A stretch of 64,000 bases of DNA from Bacteroidetes bacterium GWF2_33_38. Its GTDB lineage: Bacteria; Bacteroidota; Bacteroidia; Bacteroidales; GWF2-33-38. Shown piece after piece: positions 18,640 to 26,877 of the stretch. The stretch covers positions 1 through 64,000 of the forward strand of contig MEOF01000032.1 in NCBI GenBank assembly GCA_001769505.1, read 5' to 3'. Position numbers and translations under genes: made by a program. How positions within the stretch are numbered: position 1 is the first letter of the stretch; every line of letters begins with the position of its first letter. The notes beneath the pieces were generated by a model. It was not told the DNA's origin. It ran no database searches and saw only the letters and a program-made list of their open reading frames with translations.

Positions 18640-20871
18640 TTATTCTGAAAGTTTTTTTGAAATAGTTGTATTATACACTTTTTTAGCATCTTGTATAAAG
18701 CCATACGAAATATCGTCAACTCGTAATTCGCCTTTTGTAACATGTCCTACAATTGAGAAAGGAAAATCTTTTTCCAACATAAAGTCGATAAATGGGATTT
18801 CTCTCGAAGGGGCAACGGTTACAATAATTCGACCTTGAGCTTCGCCAAACAAATAAGCATCGGTGCGGACTTCTGCGTCGGTAGTAATATCAAAACCCAA
18901 ATTTCGAGGCATTGCACTTTCTAATAGCGAAATATACAATCCTCCCTCAGAAATATCATGAACCGAGCGAACTAAATTTTTCGCAATTAATTGTTTTACA
19001 ATTTGGTGCAAATTATATTCAAAATCAAGATCGAACACCGGAGCAGGAGATTCTTTAATTCCGTGGTAAGAAACTAAATATTCTGACGATGCAATGTCGT
19101 TTTTCGATTCACCTAATAAAAAAATCATATCGCCTTTTGTTTTAAAAGCCAAGGTCATTTGATCGTTCTTTTCTTTTAGCAAACCAAGCATTCCGATAAC
19201 AGGTGTAGGATATATCGGCTCGATTTTTCCGCCAATGGCTGTTTGATTATAAAAACTTACATTTCCGCCGGTAACAGGGGTTTCAAATTTTTCGCAAGCT
19301 TTTCGCATACCATTGATTGCACCAACAAACTGCCAATAAACTTCGGGATTATAGGGATTCCCGAAATTTAAACAATTGGTAATTGCCAAAGGCTCTCCGC
19401 CAGAGCAAACAATATTTCTTGCAGCTTCTGCAACAGCTATCTGAGTTCCGATTTCGGGGTCAGCATTAACATATTTTGAATTGCAATCGACAGTTAAAAC
19501 CAATGCCTTGTTTGTTCCTTTTATATTAACTACTCCTGCATCTGACGGAAAATTTGTAGTCATATTGTTTGTACCAACCATGGTATCGTACTGTTCAATA
19601 ATCCAATTTTTTGAAGCAATATTTGGATTTGCAACAAGTGATTCAGCTACTTCTCTCAAGTTCTGAGGTTCAGGAACGTTGTCGATATTAAATTTTTTAT
19701 ATTCTTGATAATACGCAGGCTCTTTGTATTCTCTTTCGTAAACTGGAGCTCCTCCGCCAAGTACAAGTGTGTCGGCGGGAACGTCGGCAACTAATTTATC
19801 GTGCATGTAAAAATGCAATCGATTTCCTTTAGTTACTTCTCCAATAATTTCACAATGCAAATCCCATTTGTCGAATATTTTTTCTACTATTTTTTCTTTA
19901 CCTTTTTCAACTACAATTAACATTCGTTCTTGCGATTCGGAAAGTAAAATTTCCCAAGGCTCAATATTTTGCTGACGTAAAGGAACTTTATCCAAATTAA
20001 TTTTCATGCCATGTTCGCCTTTTGCCGACATCTCTGATGTAGAACAAATAATTCCGGCAGCTCCCATATCTTGCATTCCAACCACAGCATCGGTTTTATT
20101 TAATTCGAGCGTAGCTTCTAGTAATAATTTTTCTTGAAATGGATCTCCAACTTGTACCGAAGGTATATCGTCGGCTGAATTTTCGTGCAAATCAGCTGAA
20201 GCAAAAGTAGCTCCATGAATACCATCTTTTCCGGTAGATGAACCAACAATGTAAACAGGATTTCCAACACCTTTTGAAATAGCCGAAATCATGTCTTCTT
20301 TTTTCATTAAGCCAACCGACATGGCATTTACCAATGGATTGGTATTGTAACACTCGTCGAAATAAACTTCGCCAGCTACAACCGGAACTCCAAATGCGTT
20401 TCCATAATCGCCAATTCCTTTAACCACACCTTTAAGCAACCATTTTGTTCTATCGTTTTCGAGTTTTCCGAAACGAAGCGAATTTAACTGAGCAACCGGA
20501 CGAGCTCCCATGGTAAAAATATCGCGATTAATTCCACCAACTCCTGTTGCAGCTCCCTGGTAAGGTTCAACTGCCGAAGGGTGATTATGTGATTCGATTT
20601 TAAATGCACAAGCCAATCCGTCACCAACATCTACTAAACCAGCATTCTCCTCTCCTGCCTCAACCAACAAAGCTTTCCCTTTTCTTGGTAAAGTTTTCAA
20701 CCATTTTATCGAATTTTTATACGAAGCATGCTCCGACCACATTACTGAATAAATGCTCAACTCAACAAAATTAGGTTCACGTCCTAATATTTCTTTGATT
20801 TTATCAAATTCATCTGATGTTAAACCGAGTTTTTTTGCAGCATCTACGGTTACTTTAGCGTTATTTGGCAT
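18640..20871 (-). CDS. purL: phosphoribosylformylglycinamidine synthase subunit PurL
   Basis: Purine synthesis: FGAR + ATP + ammonia to FGAM. At 743 aa from the ATG at 20869-20871 (MPNNAKVTVDAAKKLGLT) this is the short PurL type that works with separate PurQ and PurS, neither of which is in the window. Family segments include SVMWSEHASYKNS, IESHNHPSAVEPYQGAATGVGGINRDIFTMGARP and VHDISEGGLYISLLE. The ORF-track start 17 codons upstream has no family support. It is first in the operon with ubiE and porT. Confidence 0.96.
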   Translation of the reverse strand: MPNNAKVTVDAAKKLGLTSDEFDKIKEILGREPNFVELSIYSVMWSEHASYKNSIKWLKTLPRKGKALLVEAGEENAGLVDVGDGLACAFKIESHNHPSAVEPYQGAATGVGGINRDIFTMGARPVAQLNSLRFGKLENDRTKWLLKGVVKGIGDYGNAFGVPVVAGEVYFDECYNTNPLVNAMSVGLMKKEDMISAISKGVGNPVYIVGSSTGKDGIHGATFASADLHENSADDIPSVQVGDPFQEKLLLEATLELNKTDAVVGMQDMGAAGIICSTSEMSAKGEHGMKINLDKVPLRQQNIEPWEILLSESQERMLIVVEKGKEKIVEKIFDKWDLHCEIIGEVTKGNRLHFYMHDKLVADVPADTLVLGGGAPVYEREYKEPAYYQEYKKFNIDNVPEPQNLREVAESLVANPNIASKNWIIEQYDTMVGTNNMTTNFPSDAGVVNIKGTNKALVLTVDCNSKYVNADPEIGTQIAVAEAARNIVCSGGEPLAITNCLNFGNPYNPEVYWQFVGAINGMRKACEKFETPVTGGNVSFYNQTAIGGKIEPIYPTPVIGMLGLLKEKNDQMTLAFKTKGDMIFLLGESKNDIASSEYLVSYHGIKESPAPVFDLDFEYNLHQIVKQLIAKNLVRSVHDISEGGLYISLLESAMPRNLGFDITTDAEVRTDAYLFGEAQGRIIVTVAPSREIPFIDFMLEKDFPFSIVGHVTKGELRVDDISYGFIQDAKKVYNTTISKKLSE

Positions 20872-20976
20872 GGTGCTTAAATTTTGATTATTGTTGCTCG
20901 CAAGATATAAAATTAAACGCATTATACAAAAATCAAAAATGATGATTTATAAACCGATTCCTTGTCTTTAGTGTAA

Positions 20977-20984
20977 TAAATTTG
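20977..20984 (+). promoter_or_regulatory. possible -7 element for the AraC-type regulator gene
   Basis: TAAATTTG matches TAnnTTTG. The surrounding word 'ataaatttgatgt' recurs at 21021-21033, giving a second possible -7 box (21022-21029) just before the preferred ATG. Confidence 0.35.
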
Positions 20985-21040
20985 ATGTGTCGACTATCAT
21001 TGATTATTTTAGCGGCATAAATAAATTTGATGTTCAACAA

Positions 21041-22186
21041 ATGTTAAACGATTTTAATTTTACCATTTCGATATTTCAAATTTTCGGTATCATTTCGATT
21101 TTTGTTGCTGGATATTTCACGATTTATTTGCTTAGGCTAAAAAGTGAAAACAAGGCTGCAAATCGTTATTTATCCTTATTCTTTTTTCTGTTTGTATTTG
21201 TACAACTTTTCCTTTTATTTTCTGATTTCAAAATGAATAATGCAGCATATTTGCTTTTGATTTTTTTTGTACCTACATCACTAGCAATTGCTCCCACGGC
21301 GTATCTTTATTTGAAAAAAATAACTTTACACAACTATGTAAATATTCGAAAACATTACTACTTAACAACTATTGTTCTGCTTATTAACCTTATCATTTTT
21401 TCGGTTGTTTATTCCAGCGTAAATAAGGACATTAAATTATCATTTGTTTCAGTCTTAACATATACCAATGTTGGTGGACTGACAGTAATTTTTCTTGTTC
21501 AAAATTTTTATTATATTTATAAAAGCTTTTTACTATTGAAAGCACATTCGAAAAATATTGAGAATATTTATTCGTTTTCATCTTCACAAATTTCATTGAA
21601 ATGGATTAGAGTTTTCATTTTCGGATATATCGGTTTTTTGTTTATAACCATTGTGAGTCACTTTGTTCCAAAAGAAATCGACTCGTTTTTTTTAGATGTG
21701 ATGATTTTAGGATATCTAATTTACATTGGCTATAGAGGAAGCAAACAATCGGAGATATTTTTTGGATTTGAACAACTTAAAAATGCAATTCTTGAAAACG
21801 AAAAAGAAACAAAAAAAGTAGTTGCTATCGTGAATATTGAAAACAATCAAGAGATTCAAGAAAAACTATTAAATTACCTTAAAACCGAAAAACCATATTT
21901 AAATCCGGAACTAAATATTATCGATTTGGCTAAAACTATCGGCACCAATCAAAAATATCTTTCACAAATTATTAATACTGAGTTTGAAATGAACTTTATC
22001 AATTTTATAAATAAATACCGTATCGACGAAGTATTGAAACTGATGAAAGATTCAACCTCAGTAAATTACACTATAGAAACACTGGGAGAAATGGCTGGAT
22101 TCAAATCGAAATCGTCGTTTTACAATGCTTTTAAAAAAATTACAAACGAGACTCCATCAGTATATTTCAAAAAAATAAATGGATAA
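21041..22186 (+). CDS. membrane-anchored AraC-family regulator
   Basis: The N-terminal ~240 residues contain about seven hydrophobic helices. The C-terminal ~110 residues form an AraC/XylS DNA-binding domain with two helix-turn-helix units: LNIIDLAKTIGTNQKYLSQIINTEF and YTIETLGEMAGFKSKSSFYNAFKKITNETPSVYF. It probably senses a membrane or periplasmic signal and acts on DNA directly from the membrane. The ORF track begins at a GTG at 20987. I prefer ATG 21041 (MLNDFNFTISIF) because a -7-like box overlaps the GTG region. Targets are unknown; purL is divergent upstream. Confidence 0.85.
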   Translation: MLNDFNFTISIFQIFGIISIFVAGYFTIYLLRLKSENKAANRYLSLFFFLFVFVQLFLLFSDFKMNNAAYLLLIFFVPTSLAIAPTAYLYLKKITLHNYVNIRKHYYLTTIVLLINLIIFSVVYSSVNKDIKLSFVSVLTYTNVGGLTVIFLVQNFYYIYKSFLLLKAHSKNIENIYSFSSSQISLKWIRVFIFGYIGFLFITIVSHFVPKEIDSFFLDVMILGYLIYIGYRGSKQSEIFFGFEQLKNAILENEKETKKVVAIVNIENNQEIQEKLLNYLKTEKPYLNPELNIIDLAKTIGTNQKYLSQIINTEFEMNFINFINKYRIDEVLKLMKDSTSVNYTIETLGEMAGFKSKSSFYNAFKKITNETPSVYFKKING

Positions 22187-22189
22187 AAT

Positions 22190-23989
22190 CTATTGTTTTA
22201 CAAATCTTTTAACAACTAGCTGATTTTTTGAAATTAACTTAATAAAATACACGCCACCTGCAAAATTAGATGTATTAATATTGTTTTCGTTAACGCCAAA
22301 CAAAGATGTCGTTTTTTGCTCGCTTAACGCTTTACCATAAACATCAAAAATAAGGATTCTTACATTACCATAGTCGGAATTGAAATTGTATTTCAAATTT
22401 AGCATGTCGTTTACCGGATTTGGGTATAATTCAACATTCGATATGTCAAGTCCTAAATTTTCGGAGTTGTGCTCCAAATTAACTGAAACGATATTTGATG
22501 TTGAATGTAGTCCGCTATAATCGGTTTGAATAAGTCTATAATACGAAGTGCCTGAATAAGGATTTTCGTCAACTTCGGAATAATGAATTTCAGTATTTGA
22601 GTTTCCTGCTCCCATAGATTTAATTAGAAATTCGAAATCAATTCCATTTTTCGACCGCTCAACTGTAAAGAAATCGTTATTAATTTCCGTAGTCGTTACC
22701 CAGCTTATCTCAACTATTTTATTATTCAAGCTACAATTAAAAAACAATAAACTTATAGGCAATATCAAACAATCTTGGACATCAAGAGTTTTGGGTCCCA
22801 GCATATCAAAACATTCACTTGATGACGATACATCGCTCCACGCTCCAAGGTCTTCTATTTCTGTTTGTAAGGTAGCATTGTCGGTATTTACCGCATAAAC
22901 ATCATATTCGCCCGAAGTTAATCCACTAAACGTTCCAGTTGTGTTTGTAGCAACAATATTCCCCGAACTGTTAACTACAATGTATTTTTGCTCAAAGCCC
23001 CCTCCTGCCTCGAAGCCAGATGTTGAAACCACAAGATTTGTGCCTGTACAAATTTGAATATCTGCAGAAGAACACGTAAAAGTTAGTCCAGACTCAGAAT
23101 CATTACAACTTGAATTAGAAGCATCTTCAACCACAATTGTTTGTGTTGAGCCCGAAGCAAATCCAGTAAGCGTATATGTTCCTGTACCAACTGCCGATTC
23201 ATAAGTTGTTGGAGTGTCGTCAATAATATTTACGCTACTAGAAATTCCAAGAGAACTTACATCAACTTCAATATTAAATTCGTTAGAACCACAATTCTCA
23301 ATAACTGTAAAAGTTGCAGAGGGACCAGCGGCAACATTAACATATTTTAGTCCTAAAATATCCAAACAACCACTTGCTGATGAAATATCACTCCAAGCTC
23401 CTAAGTCATCAATTTCTGTTTTTACTGTAGCATCGTCTGTATTAACAGCATAAACAGTATAATCGCCAACTGCTAATCCGCTAAATGTTCCACTTGTATT
23501 TGTAGCAACTATATTTCCAGAGCTATTTACCACTACGTACTTTTGCACATAATTGCCTCCGCTTGTGTATCCACTTGTAGAAACAGTTAAATCTGTGCCT
23601 AAACAAATTTGTTCGCAAAAAGTTACCGCACTTCCTGAATAGGGACCAATATAATCGACACAATAACTTGATACATTGGCAACAAAATTTGCCCAATCGC
23701 TACTTACTGCAATTTCTGTAGGTCGAGAGCCCAAATAGTTTATGGCATAAATTCGATAATTTCCATCAGCCAAGGAACTAAAAATACCCGTAGTATTTAT
23801 TGCCAATATTTCATCAGAAACATCGTTAACCAATATGTATTCTTGTGTATATCCAAGTCCGCTTTCAAATCCTGATGCACTTACAGAAATAGAGCCTGAA
23901 AAATCACATTGAGAAAAAGAAGGGAAATAGAAAGCTAGCAACAAAAATGTTACAATAAAAAATTTTTTATGATTAAGGAAAAATTTCAT
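22190..23989 (-). CDS. secreted repeat protein with T9SS type A sorting domain
   Basis: A 599-aa protein started at MKFFLNHKKFFIVTFLLLAFYFPSFSQ (ATG 23987-23989), a signal peptide. Two near-identical ~85-residue units follow, each with YVVVNSSGNIVATNTSG-type text, 'GTFSGL..G.Y.VYAVNTD', 'EI.DLGAWSD' and a Cys; a third, diverged copy precedes them at the N-terminus. The end carries a T9SS tail (ELYPNPVNDMLNLKYNF...). It is likely displayed on or released from the cell surface. Function unknown. It begins 13 nt after the stop of the upstream gene in the same operon. Confidence 0.8.
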   Translation of the reverse strand: MKFFLNHKKFFIVTFLLLAFYFPSFSQCDFSGSISVSASGFESGLGYTQEYILVNDVSDEILAINTTGIFSSLADGNYRIYAINYLGSRPTEIAVSSDWANFVANVSSYCVDYIGPYSGSAVTFCEQICLGTDLTVSTSGYTSGGNYVQKYVVVNSSGNIVATNTSGTFSGLAVGDYTVYAVNTDDATVKTEIDDLGAWSDISSASGCLDILGLKYVNVAAGPSATFTVIENCGSNEFNIEVDVSSLGISSSVNIIDDTPTTYESAVGTGTYTLTGFASGSTQTIVVEDASNSSCNDSESGLTFTCSSADIQICTGTNLVVSTSGFEAGGGFEQKYIVVNSSGNIVATNTTGTFSGLTSGEYDVYAVNTDNATLQTEIEDLGAWSDVSSSSECFDMLGPKTLDVQDCLILPISLLFFNCSLNNKIVEISWVTTTEINNDFFTVERSKNGIDFEFLIKSMGAGNSNTEIHYSEVDENPYSGTSYYRLIQTDYSGLHSTSNIVSVNLEHNSENLGLDISNVELYPNPVNDMLNLKYNFNSDYGNVRILIFDVYGKALSEQKTTSLFGVNENNINTSNFAGGVYFIKLISKNQLVVKRFVKQ

Positions 23990-24002
23990 TAACACAAAAT
24001 AA

Positions 24003-25712
24003 TTAATCCCAAGAACCTGCATTTGCATTACAAGTTGCACAAGTTAAGCTTATCTCAAATTGACCTTCGGCGACACCGTTTCCATCAACATATATGTAAT
24101 AAGTTACTGTATTTGTTGCCGTAAAAGTATAACTTGATGTAGTTCCTGTTCCACTATCAGTATCACCTCCCACACAAGTCAGCGAGCCACAAGAACCGCT
24201 AAAAATATTAATGTCGGTATCGAAATTTGTATTTGCATTATCGGTGCTGATAGTTACTTCGCTCCCCGCTCCAGTAAATGTGTACCAAACACCTGCACTT
24301 GTTGTTCCTCCACCTGAGCAAGCTGTAGGAGCATCTGTTGCAGTAGCCAAAATATTGCTTGCAATATCCGAATCACCACAAATTAAAGCGGTAGCATCTG
24401 CACATAAATCGTTGGGAGGCGTAATCACAACTCCTGAAACAGGCTCAAAATCATAATCACATAAGTCTCCTGCATAACCATCAATACGAATATAGTAGGT
24501 ATTTCCAATCGTTAATCCTGAAAAAGTCCACGTTCCTGTTGTTAGCTCCCCTGTTGGACTTACGCAACTACCAACAATATTTGATAAAGATCCACAATTT
24601 CCGCTGAAAACAGCCAGTTGAACGCCATCATCGTTTGAACAGTCCCCTATCGTATAATCCATTTCAACATCTGTACTACCAGCAATGAAAGTCATCCATG
24701 AATCATTATCAATACTTTGTCCACACACACTTGGACTTCCTGCACTTACAGTATATGAGCAATTTGTACTACCTGCAAATGGTTGAGATAAGTCAATAAG
24801 AGGACCGTCAACGCATTCGTCTTCGGGTAATGATGGATTATCGGTGCAAACATCACATACCGTAAAAACTTCAGAGTCTTTACAAGTTGGGTCGGCATCG
24901 TCTTGAACCGAAATCGTTTTATTTGAAGTTAATCCACTTATTGTATAAGTTCCTAAGCCAACATTATTTTGATATGTCGTTGTGCCATCAGTTATGTCTA
25001 CTCCTGAAGCATCTCCTAAGTCTGTTACAACAACCTCTAATGAATACGATGAAAAATCGGCAGAACATGTTTTAGTTATTGTAGCCACAGGGAAATTACA
25101 AGCAGCTGTTATTGTTAGCTGAACACGAGGCTTATAAGTTCTTGTAGTAGTTGTACTAACCCCACATTGATTTGCCGAAACATTAGCAATTCCTCTAGTT
25201 TGATTGGCCACATTATTGTACATATAAACTTGTCCATTATAACCATATCCAGCATTTACGCCCCAACAAACATCTACTAATAAATTATCGGTGCCATTCC
25301 AATTAAAATTTGAGTCAAAAGTAATTGTTCGCCAGCCAGTGGAACCTGGAGTTAGTGTATGAGCACTTTTAACTGTGGTTAATCCTGCGGCATTGTGTGC
25401 CGAAGCATCGGTTGACGAAGTGTGAGCAAGTCGAACCTCGTAGTTGACCAAATTACCTCCATTTATTTCTGAAACATCCCATGCAATTGCAGAGATTGCT
25501 CCTGAAAAGCCTCCTGCAGCAATAATTTCCGATTGAGTATATACAAATTGAACTCTACGACTTTCCCATGCATAGTTGTATGGAGAAATACCAGAAGTTC
25601 CACTTTGAGTTGTTTGTGCTCCAATGGTAATCGTTGTTTGTCCAAAGCTACGAATATTAGAACTCAATGAACAAATAATTATTACAGATAAATACAACAG
25701 TATTTTTTTCAT
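24003..25712 (-). CDS. secreted multidomain protein with PPC-like domains, no sorting tail
   Basis: A 569-aa exported protein (signal ..SNIRSFGQ). The N-terminal ~170 residues resemble the T9SS-associated jelly-roll module starting 'TITIGAQTTQSGTSGISPYNYAWESRR'-like text. Two later segments (for example WYTFTGAGSEVTISTDNANTNF..INIFSGSCGSL) resemble pre-peptidase C-terminal (PPC) domains, which pack with other secreted domains. Unlike its neighbour it ends at ATCNANAGSWD without a T9SS tail, so it may need a partner or be truncated. Second gene of a three-gene operon (gaps of 4 and 13 nt). Confidence 0.75.
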   Translation of the reverse strand: MKKILLYLSVIIICSLSSNIRSFGQTTITIGAQTTQSGTSGISPYNYAWESRRVQFVYTQSEIIAAGGFSGAISAIAWDVSEINGGNLVNYEVRLAHTSSTDASAHNAAGLTTVKSAHTLTPGSTGWRTITFDSNFNWNGTDNLLVDVCWGVNAGYGYNGQVYMYNNVANQTRGIANVSANQCGVSTTTTRTYKPRVQLTITAACNFPVATITKTCSADFSSYSLEVVVTDLGDASGVDITDGTTTYQNNVGLGTYTISGLTSNKTISVQDDADPTCKDSEVFTVCDVCTDNPSLPEDECVDGPLIDLSQPFAGSTNCSYTVSAGSPSVCGQSIDNDSWMTFIAGSTDVEMDYTIGDCSNDDGVQLAVFSGNCGSLSNIVGSCVSPTGELTTGTWTFSGLTIGNTYYIRIDGYAGDLCDYDFEPVSGVVITPPNDLCADATALICGDSDIASNILATATDAPTACSGGGTTSAGVWYTFTGAGSEVTISTDNANTNFDTDINIFSGSCGSLTCVGGDTDSGTGTTSSYTFTATNTVTYYIYVDGNGVAEGQFEISLTCATCNANAGSWD

Positions 25713-25716
25713 ACAA

Positions 25717-26076
25717 CTACTTCTTTAACCTATTAATAATTTCAACCACTTCAGATTGTTTTATTGCGTCCTTTTTTAGCTCTTCCGAAAGCGTTTCAAA
25801 TTCATTATCGAGAACAATGCGACGAATGGCTGTGTTTTTTGTTTGTCTGATTTGAAAAATTACTCGTTCGGTTAATTCGTCGTTTCCTCCGGCTAGCTCA
25901 TTAACCTGAGAAATAAGAGGATTAATTTGCGGTGAAGTTTTATAGTTTACTACTGCTTTGGGTTCTGATTGTATTTGAAGATTTTCATCTAACTGTTGAG
26001 CAACAATAGCACTATTAAAAATACAGGAAAAAAAGAAAGTTATAATTCCTGATTTAATTAAAAAATTTACACTCAT
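25717..26076 (-). CDS. small exported hypothetical protein
   Basis: A 119-aa protein with an N-terminal signal (..NSAIVAQQ) and a charged helical C-terminus (ELTERVIFQIRQTKN..EELKKDAIKQSEVVEIINRL). Not recognised. First gene of the operon with the two large secreted proteins; 4 nt separate it from the next gene. Confidence 0.65.
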   Translation of the reverse strand: MSVNFLIKSGIITFFFSCIFNSAIVAQQLDENLQIQSEPKAVVNYKTSPQINPLISQVNELAGGNDELTERVIFQIRQTKNTAIRRIVLDNEFETLSEELKKDAIKQSEVVEIINRLKK

Positions 26077-26358
26077 AAATTTTTATGTATAAATATATAT
26101 TAATATGTTTTTATAATTAATTTGCAAACGTACAAGAGGAACTTCTATTTAGAAATTTTTTTTGATAAAATTCATCAAAAACAAAAATACAGAGATAAGA
26201 ACCATTTCTGTTTTTATGCAGCGAGGAATAAGTTTATATTCATGAATTCAGACGTTATTTTACTGCTTATAAGTGTTTTCATTAATAGAAGCCATTTACT
26301 TTATTAGGGTAATCATACCTATTACGATTCAATGTGACCGACACAATTTAAAAATAAG

Positions 26359-26378
26359 ATACCCGCTTTTGCGGGTAT
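26359..26378 (-). terminator. hairpin, possible terminator of the SprA-like operon
   Basis: Perfect 8-bp stem ATACCCGC / GCGGGTAT with a TTTT loop. Read on the minus strand it is followed by CTTATTTTTAAATT. It lies 500 nt beyond the stop of the minus-strand gene, so the assignment is tentative. Confidence 0.4.
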
Positions 26379-26398
26379 GTGGTAATTTTTTGAGGCAC

Positions 26399-26418
26399 AT
26401 TCCCTTGAAAAAGGGAAT
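26399..26418. repeat. short inverted repeat
   Basis: ATTCCCTT / AAGGGAAT with a 4-nt loop. Confidence 0.5.
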
Positions 26419-26530
26419 CTAAAAAATCACATATGTGCCATATGGAAATAGAATTGGTATCAAAGGCTTAGTTGAGTGATATTTTTTTTCTAAATTCGTA
26501 ATCACTTGTTTTATTTTTGTTTTTACAAAA

Positions 26531-26669
26531 ACCACCCCGCCCTTTGGGTGCCCATCCAACGGAGGGGAATTTGTCTTCGTAGTTTAAATTTAACAAACTC
26601 AAATCATTCAATTTTATTCTGCCCAAAAATTCTCCTCCTTTGCAGGAGTGTCGCAGACCGAGGTGGTTT
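26531..26669. repeat. long imperfect inverted repeat (dispersed-repeat type)
   Basis: The left part (ACCACCCCGCCC..GGAGGGGAATTT) and the right part (AAAATTCTCCTCC..GAGGTGGTTT) are roughly reverse complements around a ~60-nt AT-rich centre. GC content is far above the surroundings. This looks like a non-autonomous dispersed repeat. Confidence 0.6.
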
Positions 26670-26721
26670 CTTTTCTCTACCCCTACAGTTTCAGCCGACT
26701 GCTAGCCGCAAAACTATTATA

Positions 26722-26755
26722 AACCTCCAAGGTTTTAAAAACCGTGGAGGTTTTT
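26722..26755. repeat. palindromic repeat
   Basis: Arms AAACCTCCAAGGTTTT and AAAACCGTGGAGGTTT pair with one mismatch. It is similar in style to the palindrome found in frame in the SpoIIE gene at 46169. Confidence 0.6.
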
Positions 26756-26877
26756 GTTCCAATATTTGTATAAACAATTTTGTTTTCGTTTTAAGCCCCC
26801 TCTTTGGGTATTTATCCAGCGGAGGAAAATTTCGTTTTTCAAAATGACAATCTGGTCAAATAAAAAAACATTTGGAA

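Larger units (their letters stand above)
26077..26877. other. 800-nt gene-free, repeat-rich spacer
   Basis: I see no convincing gene here. The ORF at 26506-26847 is made of repeat sequence. The spacer contains at least four inverted repeats (listed separately) and a 'ccctctttgggtatttatccagcggagg' type unit near 26797-26830 related to the large repeat at 26531. Confidence 0.6.

Noticed and set aside
24003-24040. N-terminal extension of the T9SS protein overlapping the upstream gene
   Set aside because: The extra residues precede a complete signal peptide starting at the ATG at 23987-23989.
26506-26847. 113-aa plus-strand ORF in the spacer
   Set aside because: Its sequence is almost entirely inverted-repeat units, has no start context and no recognisable protein pattern.
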